From Biomphalaria glabrata (Eukaryota; Mollusca; Gastropoda; Planorbidae), in the NCBI RefSeq assembly GCF_947242115.1, contig NC_074713.1, positions 6,452,001-6,516,000 on the forward strand: DNA of 64,000 nt. Reading direction: 5' to 3'. Positions 52,477-64,000 of this stretch are shown here, in pieces. A model generated the notes under the pieces. The model was not told the origin of the DNA and made no database searches. It worked only from the letters and a program-made list of their open reading frames with translations. Position numbers and translations under genes: made by a program. Positions within the stretch are counted from its first letter, which is position 1; every line of letters begins with the position of its first letter.

Positions 52477-52834
52477 GTTAGTATTACAGGCTACAAATAT
52501 AAAGGCCTATATTTACATACTATGAGATATTGTCTATTAATTGTTGTTTTAAATTACATTCGACTTATGTACATACTAAGTGCATTCTTTCTTTTGAGCA
52601 TTGTGCTAATATTAGAAGATATTACGTCATTGTTTGTTGTTTATGTTTTATGCGGACGGAAATAAAAGTTAGTTATATATGTCTACCATGATAAAGACAG
52701 TCTCGTTATTATCATTATTAATTAGAAACGTCTACAGTAATTTATTATTAATCTGTGACAACAGAACAAGCATATAGGTTAACATTTTATTTGAAATTGA
52801 GGTAGCTTGTATGACAGAAAATACTTTACTTAGT

Positions 52835-52950
52835 ATTTAATGGAATGGGTTGCCTGAGCTAGTCAGGAAAACCTGTGACTTGGCAGAATTTAGGTCATTG
52901 GTTAATATGTATGCATGACTAAATGCATGACGCGTAGGACGTAATCATCT

Positions 52951-52997
<47 letters not shown>

Positions 52998-53015
52998 TAA
53001 TTTCTGTATCATATA
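52835..53015 (+). mobile_element. LINE 3' tail with expanded poly-T (family of 10829-12086)
   Basis: 'atgggttgcctgagctagtc' to 'gacgcgtaggacgtaatcat' as in the master copy. The short T run of the family tail (about 6 T at 12053) is expanded to more than 40 T at about 52951-52994. Confidence 0.8.
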
Positions 53016-53516
53016 AAATACACATTTAAAAAACAAAAAAAAAACACTATTTTAGAAAAAAAAACATTTACAACGTTACTTAAAAGAGTTAGAAATTAGA
53101 AATATACCATTCAGCATCCCCTTATTAAATAATCTACTGTATTTTACTATTAATAGTGAATAATTGTATTTATATGAAAAAAAAAACTGCTTGCATAGTT
53201 AATTTTCAAAACAAAAGAAAAAAAGTAACGGTTGCCTAAATAACTTTAAAAGATCTAAAATATCTTAATATCAGATTTACAATTATCCTTTCGAGTTTTT
53301 TTTAAATATCTAAACGGACGGACAAACACCACACAAAACTTCAAGCGGCTATATATATCCCCCTTTCGGGGGCCGCTAAAGTTGGAGTTTAAAGAAAGTT
53401 TAAAGTCAAGATTTAAAAGGAATCTACAAAACAAACAGTTATATATATGTCTGGATCTAATAAGATTATTACAAAAGAATGTTCCAATGTACGCATTGAT
53501 TGTGTAGGCCTACACG
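53016..53516. other. Intergenic AT-rich DNA
   Basis: I see no gene or identifiable repeat. Confidence 0.4.
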
Positions 53517-53690
53517 CAGAGGCGTAGCCAGGGTGGGAGGAGGGGGGATCCAAATTTGAAAATCCCCCCCCCCGATGCCCCACTTGAGAGGGGCTTCTAA
53601 ATTATATTTCATGTCAAAACACAGGGGCCCCTAAAGAGGTCAATTTAATTTTAGCCTCCCGTGCCCCCAAATCCTATAGCTACGCCACTG
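53517..53690. mobile_element. hAT-like MITE, 174 bp, CAGWGGCGTAGC ends
   Basis: Left end CAGAGGCGTAGCCAGGG; right end, complemented, CAGTGGCGTAGCTATAGG. These are the same termini as the 3-kb hAT at 56532. A poly-C tract lies 46 bp inside the left end. No adjacent 8-bp duplication is found; TGTAGGCC follows the right end and occurs 6 bp away from the left end. Confidence 0.6.
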
Positions 53691-53866
53691 TGTAGGCCTA
53701 TATGGCTACACGTAGCTTACACGTAGGACCACTGCCAAATTACTTAAATATCTAGATCTACTTTATTTCACATTTTTCTCTGCTTGTATATATGAACATT
53801 TAAAAAAGCTGATAGATATTCTTTTTAATAGATCTAGAATCTATAGATCTATATGTAGCTATCTAC

Positions 53867-53867
<1 letters not shown>

Positions 53868-53902
<35 letters not shown>
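53868..53902. repeat. TA-rich microsatellite
   Basis: A TA run of about 35 bp with one interruption, directly before the GC-rich block at 53937. Confidence 0.8.
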
Positions 53903-53904
<2 letters not shown>

Positions 53905-53936
53905 GATTCTTATATAAGGCACATATACCTATAAAC

Positions 53937-54262
53937 ATGCCCATTACGGCCCAGTATCAGTTTTAATTAGGGTTATCCCCCTTTGCAGCCCTAAATAGCC
54001 CAAATCGCGCCCTAATGGGCGCGCATACCGTTTGCACATTGGCGTCATTAGGTTCCCATAAGGGACCAATACGGGCTACCCTAATCGTGCCAATATCGGC
54101 CCAGAATGGGTAAACCCACTTCCGGATTCATTGGGGATTTCCAGAATCGCGCCCTAATCAAGCCCATACTAGCCCCAATGGTTTAGTAACTGAGATTTTC
54201 ATTGGGGTTTAATTAGGGATAACCCTTATTGTGCCAATATCGGTCCGAATTACCACTCATAG
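53937..54262. repeat. GC-rich block of repeated near-palindromic words, unclassified
   Basis: A compositional island in AT-rich DNA. Words recur within it: 'gtgccaatatcgg' (54108 and 54231 areas), 'aatcgcgccctaat' (two places) and 'ttaattagggttatccc' / 'ttaattagggataaccc'. 'cgcgccctaatgggcgcg' is almost its own complement. There is no open frame of note. It may be a non-autonomous transposon or an internally repetitive satellite monomer. Confidence 0.5.
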
Positions 54263-54474
54263 TCAAGATTTTATTTTAAAATAAATTAGGCCACTTCATG
54301 CTCCTATACTAAACGCAGTTTTTGTGCTTTCTCCTTTAGCGCACATTGAGCACCGTTAAGAAACACCATTATGTTATTGCTAATACATTATATCTATGTT
54401 AATTAAAAATTAGTTAGATTGTATTAAAAGAAGTAGATTCACTTCTGCAATATGTATTTATAGTATATTGCCTC

Positions 54475-54519
<45 letters not shown>

Positions 54520-56329
54520 CGTTTATTTATTTATAGGCCTATATGCCTATACCTATATAATCTATGTGTAGAAACAGACCGAAATAAATCTATATAAATT
54601 ATAGATCTATAAATTAATTATTATAATTTAATAAACATGATATTTTCAACTAGGCTAGGCCTACATGTATTCTCTCTCTCTCGAGATCTTTCTTTTAATT
54701 CCCATCCAATGACCCTCTTCTTCTTTTCATAATTTGGATGTTCGTTTTGTTACACCTTTACTTCCCCTCCCTTCCATAGATGCTTATAATTCTTTTCATG
54801 ACGCTCTCCCCCTTCCCTCCACAGCCTGTTTGTTAGGTTGTGACACTACACCGTTAGTGTATACCTAGCTCTCCTCACCGCCAGCGCTCGCCTGGCGTGA
54901 TCGCTGCAGTGCATGGTCTCTGGCTACAAATTAGCAGCCCGCATTTTTTCTTTCATTCATAAATTATATATTCTAGATATCTCGATCTAGGTCACGTTTA
55001 TTCATTGAAAAAATCATATATTTATTAATCCCAATAATATTTCTTATTACGATTTTGCCTTGTGCACTATAGGAGAATGACCGTGTTAAATTCATTATTA
55101 TTCGTTGAAACACCTCCTTTTTTAATTTTATTTAACAGTTAACAGTACTATGAATGTGATTGGAATGTCTTTCTAAAGATGTTTGGAAGCTTATTTTGAT
55201 ATATCCATCAGCCTACGATCAAACAGGCTAATAATATAGCCTTCATCCCTTATATGGGTATGAATTGCCCGGGGGGGGGGGGTAAAACAATAGCTTTACA
55301 TACTTGGTTACCGAGAATCTATAAAACTGCCATCTGCTTTGGAAAAGCGGAACAAAAATACAGGAACTTATCTAAAATTGGACATGCGCTGTCCCAAAAC
55401 GTCGTTTTTAGCTCCAAACATAAAAACAAATGAATTATAAACAAAAAAAGCGACGCGTTTCTTAAATGAGAATTCGATGAGCTGTGCCTTATATAAGAAG
55501 CTACTTATAGTCTTGCTCTAGAAAATATATAGGCTATGTATATTTTTTTTTAACACATCCCAATGTTTACGAAAAATGTTTAGTGAGTAGGCCTATAGAA
55601 GGTAGTTTGGGTTGACTAAAATTCACTAAAAGACAGAAATCTATATTATATGTTTTCACAAGTTATACATATAGATCTTTTTTTAATATGTCTAGATCTA
55701 GAGTGTCTTATTTTAAAAGGCTGAAAAAGTGAAATGTAGGGCCTACCAAGTGAAATCTAATGTTATTCCCAAAGATTACAATGGTTAATGAAACGACAAC
55801 ACGGGGTAGTTACATTTATAAGGACTTTAAACCGTTTCGTTTTGTTTGTCAGTTATCTTTTTTGGATTTTCCCACAAACGCAGGGTTTCCCAAAACAAAA
55901 AATTAGATAAATCAAGCAAAACAAAATAGATCTAGGCAATCTAGGTCGATTTTTTTTTTCAACAATTAATAAGTTATTAATAAATAGGCCTTGAACCATG
56001 CCCGCTGTTGTTTCCTATTATTTCACTTTTTAAAAAATTGGCTCTGTTTATATTTGACAAGGCCTGCAAAAGGATATACTCACTGATATAGATTGAAATC
56101 ACTAGATCCAGTAGACTCTAGGCCGGGCCTCCTCATTTAAAAAAAAAAAAAAAGTAGGAGCTGCGCTGCTAGATGACTAGATTCTATATATATATATACA
56201 GGTCAATGTCATAAGAGAGAAAAATAATCATATTAAAAAGATTGAAATTTATTTCAATTTTGTAAATAAAGTCTGTTACTTTTAAAAGTCGAAATAAAAA
56301 AATAACTATATATAATCATGTAAACCTAA
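54263..56329. other. Intergenic DNA, no recognisable gene
   Basis: Contains a CT/TA microsatellite at 54472-54520 and a G tract at 55270-55281. No exons are supported. Confidence 0.5.
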
Positions 56330-56531
56330 ATTTATTGTATTCAAAAACCTTCTATATGGATCTGAGACATGGACCATGTGTAGGCCTACTACACAGAAAG
56401 CAACTAAGACTTCTCGGACGCTTTCACCATCATAGACATACGGTGGCAAGACGCACTACAAACAGCGATGTTCTTGCAAACGCCGGTATAGACAGTAGGC
56501 CTATAGAGAGGGACTTCTTATGATCCGACTG
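56330..56531 (+). mobile_element. LINE fragment (RTE-like), left part, interrupted by the hAT
   Basis: Reads LYGSETWTMC, then in another frame KQLRLLGRFHHHRHT, WQDALQT and TNSDVLANAGIDS, the post-RT region of an RTE-like LINE. It stops exactly at the hAT insertion. The next segment of the same LINE resumes at 59558. Confidence 0.8.
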
Positions 56532-56931
56532 CAGTGGCGTAGCTAGAGTATATGATGCCTGGTGCGGTACCTCATCTTGATGCCCTCCCCCCCCCCCCCC
56601 CAAAAAAAAAAAAAACTAACTAAATAATAACATTGCAAAACCTGTTCAAAATTATATTTATTCATAAATCAAATGTTGTTAATTAAAAAAAAATCACTTT
56701 TACATAAGCATACTACAAATGAATTTTACGCGCTTTCTTGCTGGCAAAAGTATCAATAATTTTATCGCAATCCATTTTTTTCCACCAGCTCTTGTTCAAT
56801 GTACAAAATGGCCAAATTAGTGAGTCATCGTTGATCGCAAATAATTCTTGATCAGTTTAAGTTTGCAAAAACTTTGCATGTAGCGATGCTTACCGCAATA
56901 GTCAAAAATAGGCGAATCATGGTATTTTTTT

Positions 56932-57313
56932 TATAAAATTCAAAAGCTCAACAGGTCTTTGTTTTGGAAATTCGGAGGCTTCTGATAAAACTGTGACAAA
57001 CCGTTAAGCCATTAAGCCTCTTTCGCTCCAGCAGAAATTTGTTTTTATCAATGTCGCTAGGAGTACTATCGAGATTGATTTTGACCTGAGGATTTAATAG
57101 CTAGGACGATATTCGGGACTGAATCATCTAGCTGATATTTATTTATAAAATTCAAGAGCTCAACAGGTCTTTGTTTTGGAAATTCGGAGGCTTCTGATGA
57201 AACTGTGACAAACTGTTGAAGCCTCTTTCGCTCCAGCAGAAATTGTTTTTATCAATGTCGCTAGGAGTACTATCGAGATTGATTTCGACCTGAGGATTTA
57301 ATAGCTGGGTAGG
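56932..57313. repeat. Internal direct duplication of about 170 bp in the hAT
   Basis: 56932-57102 and 57146-57313 are near-identical ('ttcaa[ag]agctcaacaggtct' to 'gacctgaggatttaatagct'), with a 43-bp spacer. The copies lie in the C-terminal part of the transposase remnant. Confidence 0.85.
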
Positions 57314-58422
57314 CGACAAAAATTCATATCTATCTGCTACATCATGAAGTTGCTCGAATCGGGTTATTATTTCTTGAACAATCCTGTCCAAGGTAGAATA
57401 AATTTCCCTTCGTAGCTCTTCTTTGTAAGTACAGAGTAGTCACTTTTCTCACCAGGCATCTTTTTCTTATGGCCAATACGTTTTTGAGGTTCTGTACTGA
57501 TTCTCAGATCTGAACACACGCTTTCGGCAAAGGTAATTTCTGGCTTCAGGGATGTCCTCTCGATTACTACTTAAAAATGTCTCTAATGTTTTTAGTTTGA
57601 GTGAGCAGTCTCGAATAGACAATCCTTGTTTTTGAAGGTAGAATTGCGCATCATTAATACAGGAGCCCAAAATCCAAGATAGGTGAGAAAATTAAAAGAC
57701 TGAACAGCAACCAATAATCAACCTGCTATCAATTCATCTAGTCGATGAATTTTCATCTCTGCTAGTTAATGACTCCAGAGTTTGATCACGCAATGAATAG
57801 TGACTTCTAGAATACGTTTTTGGACACCGTAGTTTTGACCTTTCATGACCGCAGCATTATCATAGCCTTGACCCCTGCAGTCCATTATGTCTAAGCCATC
57901 CGAACGCAGTTTCTCTAGAATCATCTCAGCGATTCCAGCAGCATGCTTGTCCTTTGTGTCGATGAAGTCAATAAAAGACTCACGAACCTGCACCCCGTCA
58001 TTATCCATGACAACGTACCGTAAAATTTGGGAAGTTTGATCCAGCTTTAAGATGTCAGGTGTACTGTCAAAAATAATAGAGAAATATTTGGCTTGTTTTA
58101 CTTGCAGTATGATTTGTTTTTTTAGCGTGATCCTCCAATCTTGTAATAAATTCATTTTGTATTTATGGAGACATGTATGTATTCGGTCTGGAACAAAGCT
58201 TAGTTCGAAGCACATGCTCCCTCAAGAGTGGATCGTACGTTGATAGTAATTTTACTAACTCTCCAGGTTTTCGTCTCTTGTATAATCAAATCTTGGGCCT
58301 TGTTGTCCATATTGTTTCCTACTCTCAGGCGAACTTCAAGTTCCCTCCAAGCAAGCAATGACTGAATGTGAGCTCTGCTGGTCTCATGTTTTTCTATTTT
58401 CGGGGATAACCTCCACCACTCA

Positions 58423-58960
58423 TTGAATCCATCTTTGGATTTAAATGAAGATGATGAAATCTTAACAAACGTGGCCCCTTTACATTTAAGGAGGGAGACG
58501 GCCTACGAGCGCTACAAAAGGGGCGACTCTAGGCTACCCACCACAATCTTAGTGCAACAGTGGAGAGAGAGGAACCGCATAAAAATGCGATCGTTCCTCC
58601 ACATTGTGGCCAATTTGTCAAAATCAGCTGGGCTCTCCACTGATAGAATTCCTATTAGAAGAATTAATACTTGCCGTCCGTGGAGGAGATTGCCGGCCCC
58701 ACAAATAAACATGTCCCTTATAGGGCAAGAGGGAGCCACCAAGAGGCGATTAACACCTGCCATACTCCAAAACTTGGCATCAGCTACACTAAAGTCCTAC
58801 CCATCAGATGCCATTTTCTGCTATACCGATGGGTCGGTAATGAGGGACCCCGATAGATCTGGGTATGGGGCCTTATAGACCACACAGACCGGACAGAACC
58901 AGAAATGCCAATTTCTCCGTCAGAGCTTAAAAGGGTTTTGAGGTGTCAGCCAGACTAGTC
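58423..58960 (+). mobile_element. LINE fragment (I-like) with start of RNase H, nested in the hAT
   Basis: A 151-codon frame ends in IFCYTDGSVMRDPDRSGYGA, which is the first RNase H strand (Y-T-D-G-S). It is preceded by RRETAYERYKRGDSRLP and RLTPAILQNLASATL, the linker between RT and RNase H in I/Jockey-like LINEs. No RT remains. It lies antisense to the hAT transposase. Confidence 0.8.
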
Positions 58961-59557
58961 AGTCTTGAGCGCTGTTCATCATTTTGTTTACGTTACAATA
59001 TTACAATTAACTAGTTAGTTAAAAAAAAACTCGTAGAAAACAAAGGTTGGCTTATTTTAAAAATTGACATTACAATAGAATTATTTCCAAAATTAAACTA
59101 TTAAGAATCATAAAGAAATGAATAAACTAAGACAATTGTTTAGAGCTAGAGTTTAGAAATATATTTGCAAACTCTATATCTAGATTAAACCAGTGGACTA
59201 AACAATGAAGTAAAAAAAGGTTGGCCTATCTTCTTCTTCTTCTTTATATTACAAAGCATCGATCAGTGTAGTAACAACATGTACCGTGTGTCCGAAATAA
59301 ATCTAGTAAATTAGATTCAAACTGTTCTATAGCTTACATTGTATTGAAGAAATAGTGGAGGAGATGAAACAATATAGCGACATGACTAGTTGATAAATCG
59401 TTAGTTCATGTTTAAAATATAGTTTATGTTTGTTCGTGTCCATGCAATTAGTCGTTTTTACTGAAACGCTCAGGGAAATAGGAAATTAATACACACTGGG
59501 GGAATTTTGGTGCCCCGTGCGGTCCGCACCACCCGCACATTGGTAGCTACGCCACTG

Positions 59558-59705
59558 TCCGACTGTTATCCTGGGCAGAGCACGTATCCCGTTTGGGGAA
59601 CAAACGTAGGCCAAAGGCTGTCTTTTTTTTTTCTTTTTTTGTGAGCTGAAATAATGGTCAACGTAACAGAGCGGCCGCCAACTCTTCGCTAGGAAAGACA
59701 TTTTA
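59558..59705 (+). mobile_element. LINE fragment (RTE-like), right part, after the hAT
   Basis: Reads LLSWAEHVSRLGNKRRPKAV and then a degraded tail with a T run. It continues the 56330-56531 fragment across the hAT, whose 8-bp target duplication sits at the junction. Confidence 0.8.
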
Positions 59706-60829
59706 ATTTACCGGTACTGATGCATACAAGATGACTATATTTTTTTTATACTCAAAAGTTGAGGAGGGGACCCACCATCTTAACACCACTGCTGTAGCAG
59801 TATCCTGAATAGAGACTATCTCAAGACCACTTTATGAATGACATTGCAACTCTTTTATCTTTAAACACAAGTTTAGAACTACAGGCATCCCAGTGCATTT
59901 TTTTAAAACGTTTTTGCTTTGGGAAAATGCTATAGCCTAATAGTTTTGTAGTAGTTTTTAAGCACCATCTTGCAAAAAACCAAGGTTTAAGTCAACTTTC
60001 CTCTATCTTGGCCATCTCTTATATGAGGTCATCCTATTGACATATAGATATTTTGTTTAGTAGTACATTTTGAAGGAAAGATCACAAATAAAATGATTAA
60101 TTGAAAGGCTCATGTCTTCCCACTAAATAATTTCAAAAACTTAATCGTAAACTGAACTTCAATATTTTTTTTTTAAAGTACCTAAAAGGCTTTTAAGGCT
60201 GTTAAGTCATTGCCCACAAAATCAATAAGTTTATTCCACAGGCATGTTTAAGAGTGCACTAATTAAAATAATCTTGTTTGGCTACCAATAAAACTAAAGG
60301 TATTTACATTCACAAGGGACACAGGAACAACTGACAATAAATAAAAATAATTGAAGGGGTTAAATTGGCAACGAAAAAAAAATTAAATGTAGACATCAAA
60401 GAGTTCAAACAGCTCACACAAAATACCAGATCTTGACTGAATGACTGATGATATATACACACAAATGAAAACAAAGTCATTAATAAGTGTATAGAAAAAA
60501 AGAAAACACTTATAGCAAAGTAAAATGAATAACAAAAAGCATTAAAAACAAAGCATAAATGACACTCACAGTACAAACTAAAAAGTAACATAAATGACAT
60601 TTCAAACTAAAAGTAACATAAATGACATTAAAAAACCTAAAGTGACATAAATGACACAGTACAAACTAAAAGTAACATTTGTTATTACAATCTTCTATAT
60701 AATACTTTAAAAAACAAAAAGTCAACAATGTACCGTACTGAAATATTAAAATGGAATAAATGATTATTGGCTAGGTCCCTTTTCCTTTTTTTTCACTTAT
60801 ATTTTTTATAATGTAACCACTACTGCACC
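59706..60829. other. Intergenic DNA with short direct repeats
   Basis: AT-rich. Imperfect repeats of 'acataaatgacattacaaac' lie at about 60545-60680. No gene is supported. Confidence 0.5.
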
Positions 60830-61135
60830 ATAATATTCTCATGGACCAGACATTATCACTAATGAGGAACTGTGGCCAATAACAAAGCAGCAGCTCATTG
60901 AAGAAGATATCCTTTAATGATGCTGGCAATAGAATTGGCCAATCCCTTCACAAACCCATATGACAAGCCCTCACCTGGAACTTCCAAGGAAAGAGGAATT
61001 ATAGATGAGTGCTGAGATTTGAATGCAAATGCCAAGCTAATGGGCAAGCAGGGACAGTTGGAGAGATTTGGCCAGAACCAAGGAAGCTTGTTGGTGGCCT
61101 ATGCTCCAGATGAGACCATAGTCACAGGTAAGATG
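60830..61135 (+). mobile_element. LINE 3' end fragment (RTE-like, as 6550-7170)
   Basis: Broken frames give ALTWNFQGKRNYR, then ECKCQANGQ and GEIWPEPRKLVGGLCSR, the C-terminal segment that follows the region preserved at 6550-7170. It lies 200 bp from the stop codon of the second ABCC gene. Confidence 0.75.
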
Positions 61136-61330
61136 AGTACCATAAACAAAAGATTTGCTTAAAAGATGATTGTTTGCATTATTAACAGGCCAATTCCACA
61201 AACAAACTTTCTAAAACATTCTTAAAGCTTAAATTAACACCCCTGATTTACAAAAGACATTGAAACAAATAATACTTTACTCTTACAGCATCAGGAAAAA
61301 CAAACTATATACAGAGATTATACATTTATG

Positions 61331-63947
<2,617 letters not shown>

Positions 63948-64000
63948 CTGTGAGGTCAAGGTTTAAGTTACACAGTTTTAGATTTTTAAGACATAAACTT

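Larger units (their letters stand above)
56532..59557 (-). mobile_element. hAT transposon, 3,026 bp, ZMYM1-like transposase remnant, 8-bp target duplication
   Basis: Ends CAGTGGCGTAGCTA on both sides (right end complemented), flanked by TCCGACTG at 56524-56531 and 59558-59565. On the minus strand from about 58440 to 57150 a broken transposase reads GFNEWWRLSPKIEKHETSRA, REHVLRTKLC, a stretch ending in IIFDSTPDILKLDQTSQILR, then ESFIDFIDTKDKHAAGIAEM, GYDNAAVMKGQ and finally VADRYEFLSP. These are hAT/ZMYM1-type motifs. Stops and frame shifts make it inactive, and the N-terminal zinc finger is missing, with a LINE fragment in its place. About 170 bp is duplicated near the left end. Confidence 0.85.

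Noticed and set aside
53517-53690. TGTAGGCC as the target duplication of the small hAT-like MITE
   Set aside because: The right copy is adjacent but the left copy is 6 bp from the element end; it may be chance, given that 'taggcct' is abundant here.
57766-58215. Minus-strand 149-codon frame as a host ZMYM1-like gene
   Set aside because: It is bounded by hAT terminal repeats and an 8-bp target duplication, and is flanked by broken transposase pieces in other frames.

Overview
This is nuclear DNA of an animal, most likely a gastropod mollusc and probably a freshwater pulmonate snail. The evidence is short exons with GT-AG introns, AT-rich sequence full of 'taggcctata' and 'ctagatctaga' strings, many LINE, SINE and MITE remnants, and proteins of animal type. 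The species assignment is an impression from sequence style, not a search result.

Four host genes can be read. (1) 828-9744, minus: a complete 13-exon gene for actin-related protein 10 (ACTR10/Arp11, dynactin pointed end), 396 residues, all splice phases consistent. (2) 10322-15191, plus: a six-exon calmodulin-like gene (147 residues) with a start-codon-only first exon as in calmodulin genes; its N-lobe EF-hands are degenerate and its C-lobe EF-hands look functional. Genes 1 and 2 diverge from a 577-bp interval that holds a full CRE (TGACGTCA). (3) 16377-46532, minus: a complete ABCC1/MRP1-like transporter of about 32 coding exons and 1,571 residues (TMD0, TMD1, NBD1, TMD2, NBD2). Its 3' end converges on gene 2, with the two poly(A) signals 7 bp apart. 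(4) 61331 to the right edge, minus: the last three coding exons of a tandem ABCC paralogue. The two upstream exons have exactly the same lengths (167 and 195 nt) as in gene 3.

The 14.8 kb between the ABCC copies (46533-61330) has no host gene that I can support. It is a transposon and microsatellite landscape: a TA-flanked MITE just upstream of gene 3, LINE 3' ends, a hAT element of 3,026 bp with an 8-bp target duplication inserted into a LINE and itself carrying another LINE fragment, shorter elements with CAGTGGCG-type ends, and a GC-rich repeat block near 54 kb.

The introns are also rich. They hold a short LTR retroelement (22876-25831, gag and protease-like parts, near-identical LTRs, 5-bp target duplication), two TTAA-flanked piggyBac-like MITEs, at least five copies of one tRNA-derived SINE and six of another, LINE fragments of several lineages, and several minisatellites. 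The largest minisatellites are a 17-bp unit repeated over 1.06 kb and a 37-bp unit over 1.56 kb. I found no clearly new biological system. The most notable items are the calmodulin-like gene structure, the tandem ABCC pair, the unclassified 664-bp TIR element at 4975-5638, the nested hAT, and the minisatellite whose two long open frames are by-products of its unit length.
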